From the NCBI GenBank assembly GCA_020056125.1, contig JAGVIJ010000093.1, forward strand, positions 1 to 8,583: DNA of 8,583 nt, given 5' to 3'. Below the pieces are notes generated by a model, which was not told where the DNA came from, searched no databases, and was given only the letters and a program-made list of their open reading frames with translations. This DNA comes from a bacterium (GTDB taxonomy: Bacteria; Patescibacteriota; Patescibacteriia; 2-12-FULL-60-25). Of this stretch, positions 1 through 5,373 are shown one piece after another. Position numbers and translations under genes: made by a program. Position 1 is the first letter of the stretch. The number at the start of each line of letters is the position of its first letter.

Positions 1-1581
1 ATTTTATTTATTGATGAAATTCACAATATCGTGGGCGCGGGCTCAACCACGGGTTCGCTCGATGCCGCGAATATTTTGAAACCGGCTCTGGCGCGCGGCG
101 AAATTCATTGCATCGGCGCCACCACTTGGGATGAATATAAAAAACATATTGAACCGGATGCGGCGCTGGAGCGGCGCTTTCAACCCATTTCCGTTGAAGA
201 GCCTACGCCAGCCGCCACACTGCGCATGCTGCAAGGACTGCACGAACGCTATGCCGATCATCATGGCGTGCGGTATGACGCGGCGGCGCTCGTCGCGGCC
301 GTGGAATTAGCCGAGCGCTATCTCACGGATCGTTTGTTTCCGGATAAAGCCATTGATTTGATCGATGAAGCCGCGGCTTCGGTCATGGCCCAGCGCCAAT
401 CGCGGGAAACCATGGAGCGCTTAACCTCTCTGGAATTGGCTTTGCAAGCGGCTGAAGAAAATAAAACCACGGCTCTGCACCAAGGCAATTTGGAGCAAGC
501 GGATGAAGCCGAGCAAAACATAATTCGCTTGCGCGAAGAGCACGCCAAATTTAAACAAACCTTGCAGCCGAACAAGACCGCGGTGCGCCCGGCGATTACC
601 GTGGACGATGTGGCGCGCGTCGTAGCTCGCATGTCCAATGTTCCGCTCACCACCATTTTAGCCAATGATCGCGAACGCTTGAGCGCGCTCGCTAAAAAAT
701 TACGCCAGCGCATCTTGGGACAAGATCAAGCCGTACAAGACATCGCCGAGGTGGTGCATCGCTCGCAATTGGGTTTGCATGATCTGGCGCGACCCAAAGC
801 CGCGCTGTTGTTCGTGGGCCCATCGGGCACGGGAAAAACCGAGATGGCGCGCGCGCTGGCCGAAGAAATATTCGGCCGCTCGGATGCGCTGATTAAAATT
901 GACATGTCCGAATTTGCCGAGGGACATACGATTGCAAAACTTATCGGCTCGCCCGCCGGATATGTGGGCTATCGCGAAAATACCAAATTAGCCGACGCGC
1001 TAAAAAAACACGCGCATGCCGTGGTGCTGTTCGATGAATTTGAAAAAGCGCATCCTGACGTGCAAAACATGCTGTTGCAAATTTTGGAGGACGGACAAAT
1101 GACCAATAGTTCCGGACGCGCCATTTCATTCCGCCAAAGCTACGTAATTTTAACTTCCAATCTGGGTTCGGATAAATTATCGGCCAAGACCCTGGGCTTT
1201 GCGCATCAGGATGAAGAGATGTTCACGCGTATGATCGGCAATGAATTGGAAACTCACTTTCGACCCGAATTATTAAACCGCCTGGATCGCGTAATTTTTT
1301 TCCGGCCCTTGGCGCGGCCTGCGCTTAAAAAAATTCTGCGCCGCCAATTGGATGATATTTTGGCGCGCACGCTCGCGGCTCAACAAGTAACTTGCACAGC
1401 CGGTGATGATGTTTTGAATTGGCTTTTGGCTCAACCCATGCCCCAAGCCGAAGGCGCGCGAGCTGTCCGGCGATTGCTGGAAAAAGAGATTGCCTCGCTC
1501 ATCAGCCAACAATTAATTGAGAATCCGCACAAGCATCGGATTAAATTTAAGGCAAACAAAACTAAATTGACCGTTGTTTAG
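1..1581 (+). CDS. clpC: ClpC-type AAA+ unfoldase, 3' part (5' end outside window)
   Basis: This is the C-terminal 526 residues of a two-ring Clp/Hsp100 ATPase, which unfolds proteins and feeds them to the ClpP protease in the cytoplasm. The frame is open from base 1, so the start lies upstream. Numbering from base 1, the visible parts are: the first-ring Walker B (FIDE, 3-6), sensor (GATT, 39-42) and arginine fingers (R58, R59); a short middle domain with a UVR-like stretch (about 155-180); the second-ring Walker A (GPSGTGKT, 273-280), Walker B (LFDE, 343-346), sensor 1 (TSN, 385-387), arginine finger region (LLNRLDR, 424-430) and sensor 2 (GARAVRR, 485-491). The short middle domain and an LGF tripeptide at 398-400, where ClpC and ClpA carry their ClpP-docking loop, favour ClpC over ClpB. 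All ATPase motifs seen are intact. Ends in TAG just before a REP-like element. Confidence 0.93.
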   Translation: MLFIDEIHNIVGAGSTTGSLDAANILKPALARGEIHCIGATTWDEYKKHIEPDAALERRFQPISVEEPTPAATLRMLQGLHERYADHHGVRYDAAALVAAVELAERYLTDRLFPDKAIDLIDEAAASVMAQRQSRETMERLTSLELALQAAEENKTTALHQGNLEQADEAEQNIIRLREEHAKFKQTLQPNKTAVRPAITVDDVARVVARMSNVPLTTILANDRERLSALAKKLRQRILGQDQAVQDIAEVVHRSQLGLHDLARPKAALLFVGPSGTGKTEMARALAEEIFGRSDALIKIDMSEFAEGHTIAKLIGSPAGYVGYRENTKLADALKKHAHAVVLFDEFEKAHPDVQNMLLQILEDGQMTNSSGRAISFRQSYVILTSNLGSDKLSAKTLGFAHQDEEMFTRMIGNELETHFRPELLNRLDRVIFFRPLARPALKKILRRQLDDILARTLAAQQVTCTAGDDVLNWLLAQPMPQAEGARAVRRLLEKEIASLISQQLIENPHKHRIKFKANKTKLTVV

Positions 1582-1584
1582 CTT

Positions 1585-1648
1585 GTAGCCGCACCCTTTA
1601 GGGTGCGCTTTACATTTTAAAAGAACGCAGGCTAAAGCCTGCGGCTAC
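1585..1648. repeat. Paired REP-like inverted repeat (BIME-like)
   Basis: Two short GC-rich hairpins lie head to head. The left hairpin is 1590-1607 (CGCACCC / GGGTGCG around TTTA) and the right one is 1626-1643 (CGCAGGC / GCCTGCG around TAAA). The outer arms are an exact inverted pair: GTAGCCGC at 1585-1592 and GCGGCTAC at 1641-1648. This is the architecture of REP/BIME elements, which are usually dispersed in many copies between genes and are in some genomes mobilised by RAYT (Y1 tyrosine) transposases. It begins 3 nt after the clpC stop, so it could also stabilise or end that transcript, but no clean T-run follows either hairpin. No second copy is in this window. Confidence 0.7.
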
Positions 1649-1650
1649 CA

Positions 1651-1685
1651 CATTTGACATTCGTAATTTGGCATTCGTCATTCTT
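1651..1685. repeat. Degenerate heptamer array (NNATTYG units)
   Basis: About five consecutive 7-nt units can be read: CATTTGA, CATTCGT, AATTTGG, CATTCGT, CATTCTT. Two units are identical and the others differ by one to three bases. The array sits between the REP-like element and the next gene. A second array with the same core occurs at about 5333-5367, also just upstream of a gene. Its function is unknown. Confidence 0.5.
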
Positions 1686-1706
1686 CCAGCAATCGACCAT
1701 TTAGTC

Positions 1707-1712
1707 TAAAAT
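1707..1712 (+). promoter_or_regulatory. Possible -10 element for a leaderless transcript
   Basis: TAAAAT ends 7 nt before the ATG at 1720. A normal initiation distance from a -10 hexamer would place the transcript start at or next to that ATG. No convincing -35 box is visible, so this rests on the spacing shared with other gene starts in the window. Confidence 0.35.
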
Positions 1713-1719
1713 ACAGCTC

Positions 1720-2496
1720 ATGGTCGCCCGACAACGGTTTTTACCCAGGAGGAGCGAATCGCGAGGAACGCGCCGTATGGCGCGAGCTTTAAGTATGGGC
1801 GTGGCTCTAAATGCCATGCAAGCGCAAGATACAACTAATCAGCGCCGCGCTGACGACACATACCAAACAGCTGAAGCGCCACAGCCTTCGCCGCTGGAAC
1901 TACCCAACAAATCTTATGCTCAATCTGCGCAAGTTTCTGAACAGGAGCAGGCGAACAAAAAAATGATTGAGACAGGTGGGACACTGGGTAAAGGCCCGGT
2001 GGTGCCAAGCGTTGCGCCGCCGTCAGCCGAAGCGCCGGAAGGTGCGGAGCAGCCGGCTCAATCGTCCGGAGGAAGACAAACTCAAGAAGAAACTACCGAG
2101 GAATCAGCGCCCGAAGTTTCGCCCGAAGCTCAAGCGGCCGCCCTGCTGGCTCAACAACAGCAACAACAAATAGCTGAACAACAACAAGCCGCGGGCGCAG
2201 CTGAACAAGCTGCAGCCGGGCAAGCCAAACAGCAAGCGGCCAAGCTGTTAAAAAAGGAAGTCGGCGCCTTGCGCGCCGGTTCAGCCATCACCCTGTACGG
2301 CATCATATTCACGATTATCATTCTAAACGTGCAGTTGATTAACACTTTTACTTTTCATTCCGAGTGGGTACCTAAACTTGAGTTGCGGGAAATTGCGCTC
2401 ACTGTTTTTATAGATTTACTCTTGCTGGCCGCGATTTTAATCCAACTGGCGGTGCTGATCGGGCCGCTGGTGATTATCACATCTATACTCCCCTAA
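1720..2496 (+). CDS. Hypothetical Gln-rich protein with two C-terminal membrane helices
   Basis: Not recognised; 258 residues from ATG 1720. The N-terminus (about 1-30) is basic. Residues 35-135 are low-complexity, rich in Pro, Glu, Gln and Ser, and probably disordered. Residues 136-180 are rich in Ala and Gln, including six consecutive Gln (145-150) encoded by CAA/CAG triplets, and would form a helix or coiled coil. Two hydrophobic segments follow, about 187-209 and 226-255, separated by a short loop with charged residues. A cytoplasmic or exported disordered arm anchored by a helical hairpin fits this layout. The start is uncertain: ATG 1777 is in frame, gives 239 residues and has GAGG about 10 nt upstream, whereas ATG 1720 has no Shine-Dalgarno but a -10-like hexamer at leaderless spacing. 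The gene is followed by the Cas2-like module and might originally have preceded the propeller gene at 4047. Confidence 0.7.
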   Translation: MVARQRFLPRRSESRGTRRMARALSMGVALNAMQAQDTTNQRRADDTYQTAEAPQPSPLELPNKSYAQSAQVSEQEQANKKMIETGGTLGKGPVVPSVAPPSAEAPEGAEQPAQSSGGRQTQEETTEESAPEVSPEAQAAALLAQQQQQQIAEQQQAAGAAEQAAAGQAKQQAAKLLKKEVGALRAGSAITLYGIIFTIIILNVQLINTFTFHSEWVPKLELREIALTVFIDLLLLAAILIQLAVLIGPLVIITSILP

Positions 2497-2508
2497 GCGC
2501 CTCACTGC

Positions 2509-2522
2509 ATAGAGCTCTGCTT
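2509..2522. repeat. 14-nt direct repeat, left copy
   Basis: ATAGAGCTCTGCTT occurs here, 12 nt after the stop at 2496, and again exactly at 3958-3971, overlapping the CYTH stop codon. It contains the palindrome AGAGCTCT. The two copies bracket the Cas2-like and CYTH genes. Confidence 0.5.
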
Positions 2523-2579
2523 TTGTAGAAGACCCTAAACATAAGCCGTGAAAACTTCTTACATTTTAAAAATTCTATA

Positions 2580-2609
2580 ACCATTTTTCGACGACCGTCA
2601 GAAAATGGT
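2580..2609. repeat. 30-bp palindromic repeat, copy 1 (3' side of Cas2-like gene)
   Basis: The unit has three 10-nt parts: ACCATTTTTC, GACGACCGTC, AGAAAATGGT. It matches copy 2 (3321-3350) at 27 of 30 positions, in the same orientation; the three differences are all transitions, at repeat positions 6, 15 and 23. Including the flanking bases, the outer arms form an exact 9-bp inverted pair (2579-2587 AACCATTTT with 2602-2610 AAAATGGTT), and the core is a near-palindrome of GACGGCCGTC. It lies 11 nt beyond the stop of the minus-strand Cas2-like gene. Reading the minus strand, the hairpin is followed by ATAGAATTTTT, so it might also serve as a terminator. Confidence 0.8.
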
Positions 2610-2620
2610 TGAATATCTTT

Positions 2621-3217
2621 TTACTTTTTCCACTTTCTTTGTCCGAGCTCAAAATGCTTCACCAAAGATATATCATGAGGAAAACGCTCACAGACTAAAT
2701 AGATCGCCTCGGAACGTATGTTCAACCCAGAGCGCGTGAGCTCTATTAATTCTTCACAGGGAAAAGGATAAACCCATGCGCTGTGCTGTAGCTTCACAAA
2801 TCCTACAACGCGGAGAAAAAAGCGAAGATTTTCACGCACCCGCCTATGTCTTTCCGGTATATCAAACATCACCATCCGCCACTTCTTATCCCAGCGCTTC
2901 GGCCTATCGATCGCCTTCTCGCACAAGGTGTATTTAAGCAATTCTTTATGCCCCTTTGCCGTCAGCTTTATCTTATCCGCGCCATCACGACCGATCGAGG
3001 TAGAGATTAAACCGCGTCTTTTAAGTCTTTTTAGAAGACGACTTAGTTCTTGTTTTTGCCTACATGGTTTGCGGACACGAAAAACCGGTACCAATTGAGC
3101 CAAACCGGGTAACAACATGATCGTTGATATCAATCCAGCGGCCGCGATTATTTTTAAAATATTCAATGACAACTCTCGATATTTGACGGCTCGTTCGTGC
3201 GACGATCGCTCAGACAT
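2621..3217 (-). CDS. Orphan Cas2/PaaX-like protein with membrane helix and winged helix
   Basis: 198 residues. Parts in order: a charged N-terminus; one hydrophobic segment (about 19-43) likely to span or insert in the membrane; a winged-helix-like region (about 53-97, with KQELSRLLKRLKRRGLI and LTAKGHKELL); a basic linker (RPKRWDKKWR); and a Cas2-like ferredoxin domain (about 111-191). The Cas2 signature is MVMFDIPE (116-122 onward), with D119 at the place of the Cas2 catalytic aspartate, plus SAWVYPFPCEEL (146-157). The family is commonly annotated as 'CRISPR-associated endonuclease Cas2' or PaaX C-terminal in Patescibacteria genomes, but no cas1, effector or CRISPR array is visible here. 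It is the only minus-strand gene, convergent with the 1720 gene and divergent from the CYTH gene, and 30-bp palindromic repeats sit on both sides. Whether it cuts nucleic acid, regulates transcription or does neither is not known from sequence. ATG 3217 has only a weak AAAGAG upstream. Confidence 0.85.
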   Translation of the reverse strand: MSERSSHERAVKYRELSLNILKIIAAAGLISTIMLLPGLAQLVPVFRVRKPCRQKQELSRLLKRLKRRGLISTSIGRDGADKIKLTAKGHKELLKYTLCEKAIDRPKRWDKKWRMVMFDIPERHRRVRENLRFFLRVVGFVKLQHSAWVYPFPCEELIELTRSGLNIRSEAIYLVCERFPHDISLVKHFELGQRKWKK

Positions 3218-3240
3218 ATACTCTTTGATAAATCACTGAA

Positions 3241-3267
3241 GTCTCAAACCTGTTTTGTGCATGAGAC
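3241..3267. promoter_or_regulatory. Dyad upstream of the Cas2-like gene
   Basis: GTCTCA (3241-3246) and TGAGAC (3262-3267) form an exact 6-bp inverted pair around a 15-nt centre. It lies 23 nt upstream of the minus-strand start at 3217. It could be an operator, possibly for the gene's own winged-helix domain, or a weak leader hairpin; a chance dyad of this length is also quite possible. Confidence 0.3.
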
Positions 3268-3320
3268 CACGGGAGCTTTTTAATTTTCCAACCTCGTAGG
3301 ATTAAGATGATTTAGATTGT

Positions 3321-3350
3321 ACCATCTTTCGACGGCCGTCAGGAAATGGT
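3321..3350. repeat. 30-bp palindromic repeat, copy 2 (5' side of Cas2-like gene)
   Basis: The three 10-nt parts are ACCATCTTTC, GACGGCCGTC, AGGAAATGGT. The centre (3331-3340) is an exact 10-bp palindrome, and the ends ACCAT / ATGGT are inverted. It lies 103 nt upstream of the Cas2-like start and 83 nt upstream of the CYTH start, so it sits in the divergent promoter region. Same orientation as copy 1; the two copies are 741 nt apart, start to start. A T-run (3360-3368) follows after 9 nt. Confidence 0.8.
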
Positions 3351-3387
3351 GGAGTCCTGTTTTTTTTTCGTCCCTCAACTTCCAGTG

Positions 3388-3426
3388 TATAATAATGTTG
3401 ATCCAAACTGTAAACTTAAATATTTA
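3388..3426 (+). promoter_or_regulatory. Candidate promoters for the CYTH gene
   Basis: Two alternatives can be read. A perfect TATAAT at 3388-3393 has no good -35 and would give a leader of about 34 nt. TTGATC (3398-3403), a 17-nt spacer and TATTTA (3421-3426) would start transcription at or next to the ATG at 3434, giving a leaderless mRNA. No Shine-Dalgarno precedes the ATG, which mildly favours the second. Confidence 0.4.
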
Positions 3427-3433
3427 AAACAAC

Positions 3434-3961
3434 ATGAAAAACATTGAACTCAAGGTAAAAATTGATGACGTTCACGCCATAGCTTCGCGTCTGCGAGCGT
3501 TAGGGTCTCATTTTAAGGGAACCTTAAAGCAAATTGATACTTATTATCATTGCCACGATGGGCGCCTAAAGCTTAGAATGATCAATGGAAATAAATCCGA
3601 ACTTATTTTTTATCGGCGTCCAGATACGGCCAGCCACAAAATATCTGAATTTGAAATTTTAAGACTTCCAAAAAAACAATGCCGGTTAATACAAAAAATG
3701 TTAAAATCGGCCTTGGGAATAAAAGTCACAGTTTTCAAAGAAAGAAAACTCTGGATGTATAAAAATACCCGCATTCATCTAGATCTAGTGCGGGGACTGG
3801 GTTGTTTTTTGGAACTCGAAAGTCAGATAAAATCCGGAAAAAATCGTGCACAGAAAGAATACGAATATCTTTTGAGGAATCTTGCGCTCGATCGTTTTGT
3901 CAAAATCAAGAAATCTTACAGCGACTTACTCTTGGCAATCGCCGACCACGGACAAAAATAG
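3434..3961 (+). CDS. CYTH-domain protein (class IV adenylate cyclase / triphosphatase fold)
   Basis: 175 residues, the full length of a single CYTH domain, which folds as a tunnel barrel that binds triphosphates or nucleotides with metal ions. Visible signature segments are: IELKVKI near the N-terminus; DTYYH (35-39) and GRLKLR (43-48); ELIFYRRPD; SEFEI; then KERKLW, RIHLDLVRGLGCFLELE, and SYSDLLL near the C-terminus. This set matches the CyaB-like branch. Known members act as adenylate cyclases, inorganic triphosphatases or thiamine triphosphatases, so the substrate cannot be named. The first acidic residue of the usual ExExK motif is Asn here (N3-x-E5-x-K7), which could change metal binding. 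GC content is about 39% by hand count, lower than neighbouring genes, in line with separate acquisition. It is divergent from the Cas2-like gene and ends in TAG within the 14-nt direct repeat. Confidence 0.88.
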   Translation: MKNIELKVKIDDVHAIASRLRALGSHFKGTLKQIDTYYHCHDGRLKLRMINGNKSELIFYRRPDTASHKISEFEILRLPKKQCRLIQKMLKSALGIKVTVFKERKLWMYKNTRIHLDLVRGLGCFLELESQIKSGKNRAQKEYEYLLRNLALDRFVKIKKSYSDLLLAIADHGQK

Positions 3962-3971
3962 AGCTCTGCTT
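3958..3971. repeat. 14-nt direct repeat, right copy
   Basis: An exact second copy of ATAGAGCTCTGCTT (first at 2509-2522). It covers the TAG stop of the CYTH gene. The copies are 1449 nt apart, start to start, and enclose the Cas2-like and CYTH genes. Confidence 0.5.
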
Positions 3972-3978
3972 GCGCTTG

Positions 3979-3987
3979 TGATATTAT
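3979..3987 (+). promoter_or_regulatory. Extended -10 upstream of the propeller gene
   Basis: TGATATTAT fits the extended -10 form TGn + hexamer. Transcription would begin near 3994, giving a leader of about 50 nt before ATG 4047. No clear -35 box is present, which an extended -10 does not need. Confidence 0.4.
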
Positions 3988-4046
3988 ATTAGCCATGTCC
4001 GGCTGATTGAGTGACGGATGAATTTTAAGCACCGTTAACTTTAAAT

Positions 4047-5279
4047 ATGACCGATAAAACTAAAAAAATACTTTTTATCATTGGGTTCGTAGCAGCATCC
4101 GCCCTCATAGGTTTTGGGCTGTATTATTTCTTTTTCCGCCAGCTGATCGCGCCATCAGTCGTCGTGCCCGGTGAAGAGGGCGGAGCCATAACCGGCACAT
4201 TGCCATCAGCCGAAACCGGCGGCGCACAAATTTACGAGGAAACCGCGCCCGGGACATTATCGCCCAGCGGAATCATTCCAACAGCTGAAGCTCCCAGCGG
4301 CCCTTCAGGCGTTGCGTTGTTGCGCGATGCCGTAACTCAAGCTGTTACGCCCGGAGCTGACGGGCAAGGCGCCAGATTTTATGATCCGAATGACGGCCGC
4401 TTTTATCGCTTAAATCCGGATGGCACAACCACGCGCCTGTCAGATAGGCAATTTTTCGACGTGGACGATGTGAGTTGGGCCAAACAAAGCGACAAAGCTA
4501 TTTTGGAATTTCCGGACGGCAACAATGTTTTGTTTGACTTTGCTTCAGACCGGCAATCCACTCTGCCCAAACACTGGGAAGATTTTTCTTTTTCAGCTGA
4601 TGATCAACAAATCGCGGCCAAGAGCATAGGCTTGGATCCGAGCAGCCGTTATTTGATTATCAGTTCTCCGGAGGGCGGCGAAGCCACGGCCATCGAACCT
4701 TTAGGCCAAAACGCTGACCGCACCATGGTGGAGTGGTCGCCCAATAATCAAGTGATAGCTTTTGCCTTAACCGGCAAACCGCAACCCGAAGGCGCGCAAG
4801 AGATTTTGCTGATCGGCGAAAATCAAGAAAATTTTAAATCCCTGATTGTGCCGGGCCGCGGTTTTCAACCCAACTGGTCGCCCGCCGGACAAAATATTTT
4901 ATACAGCGTTTATCATGAGCGGACTGAATTTCGCCCCTCGCTCTGGATCGCAGGCGGCGCCGGAGATCAAATCGGTGAAAATCGCCGCGGCTTGAATCTC
5001 AACACTTGGGCGGATAAATGCGCTTGGGTGGATGAGAATCAACTCATCTGCGGCGTACCGCAATCCTTGGATGTGGGCGCGGGTTTGGCGCCGCAAAATT
5101 TCGCCAGCGTGCCGGATGATGTGTATCGCATTGATTTGCGCACCGGCGTGTCAGTTAAGATCAATACCCCGAATCAAATTCATCCCATCAGCCAGCCGCT
5201 TATCAGCGCGGATAAAACCAAATTGATTTTTACGGATGGCGCCACCGGCAGATTGTATGAATACGATTTGGGAAATTAA
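4047..5279 (+). CDS. N-terminally anchored TolB/WD40-like beta-propeller protein
   Basis: 410 residues. The short basic N-terminus (TDKTKK) and one hydrophobic segment (about 8-30) form an uncleaved membrane anchor, with the rest probably outside. Residues 35-105 are a low-complexity Gly/Ala/Pro/Glu linker. From about 108 to 410 there are repeated beta-strand blades of the TolB/WD40 kind: FYDPNDGRFYRLNPDG (111-126), VEWSPNNQVIAF (228-239), PNWSPAGQNILYS (275-287), ADKTKLIFTDGATGRLYEYD (388-407). Such propellers usually act as scaffolds for protein contacts; no catalytic residues are recognised. Two cysteines, C325 and C335, sit close together and could form a disulfide, which fits the DsbA-like gene next door. 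No Shine-Dalgarno precedes the ATG. The partner is unknown; a role in the neighbouring envelope apparatus is inferred from position only. Confidence 0.8.
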   Translation: MTDKTKKILFIIGFVAASALIGFGLYYFFFRQLIAPSVVVPGEEGGAITGTLPSAETGGAQIYEETAPGTLSPSGIIPTAEAPSGPSGVALLRDAVTQAVTPGADGQGARFYDPNDGRFYRLNPDGTTTRLSDRQFFDVDDVSWAKQSDKAILEFPDGNNVLFDFASDRQSTLPKHWEDFSFSADDQQIAAKSIGLDPSSRYLIISSPEGGEATAIEPLGQNADRTMVEWSPNNQVIAFALTGKPQPEGAQEILLIGENQENFKSLIVPGRGFQPNWSPAGQNILYSVYHERTEFRPSLWIAGGAGDQIGENRRGLNLNTWADKCAWVDENQLICGVPQSLDVGAGLAPQNFASVPDDVYRIDLRTGVSVKINTPNQIHPISQPLISADKTKLIFTDGATGRLYEYDLGN

Positions 5280-5294
5280 TTGATCGTCCGACGC

Positions 5295-5313
5295 CTGCCT
5301 GCCGGCAAGGCAG
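5295..5313. repeat. GC-rich palindromic hairpin, REP-like
   Basis: CTGCCT (5295-5300) pairs with AGGCAG (5308-5313), and the middle contains the exact palindrome TGCCGGCA (5300-5307). It lies 15 nt after the propeller gene stop. No T-run follows, so a Rho-independent terminator is not supported; a dispersed palindrome fits better. Confidence 0.45.
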
Positions 5314-5332
5314 ATCCAACGTCCTAGTTTCC

Positions 5333-5367
5333 ATTATTCGCCATTCGAAATTCGATATTCCATATTC
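5333..5367. repeat. Second degenerate heptamer array (NNATTCG units)
   Basis: Reading in 7-nt steps gives TTATTCG, CCATTCG, AAATTCG, ATATTCC, ATATTCC. The core and period are those of the array at 1651-1685. It ends a few bases before the ATG at 5374, so it takes the place of a ribosome binding site. Its last unit supplies CATATT (5361-5366), a weak -10-like hexamer 7 nt before the ATG. Confidence 0.5.
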
Positions 5368-5373
5368 CAAACT

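Noticed and set aside
1590..1607. Rho-independent terminator after clpC
   Set aside because: The stem is good but only CTTTACATTTT follows, with no uninterrupted T-run. Left as part of the REP-like element.
1654..1659. TTGACA as a -35 box
   Set aside because: No -10-like hexamer is found 16-18 nt downstream, and the match is part of the heptamer array.
2580..3350. A CRISPR array or locus, because of the repeats beside a Cas2-like gene
   Set aside because: There are only two repeat copies, separated by a gene rather than by spacers, and no cas1, effector or leader. Reported instead as a repeat-flanked orphan gene.
3995..4006. A three-codon leader ORF (ATG TCC GGC TGA) at the predicted transcript start before the propeller gene
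   Set aside because: It is too short to support from sequence and shows no attenuator structure.
4451..4461. ATTTTTCGACG, an 11-nt match to the left half of the 30-bp repeat
   Set aside because: It lies inside the propeller coding sequence, lacks the core palindrome and right arm, and is explained by coding.
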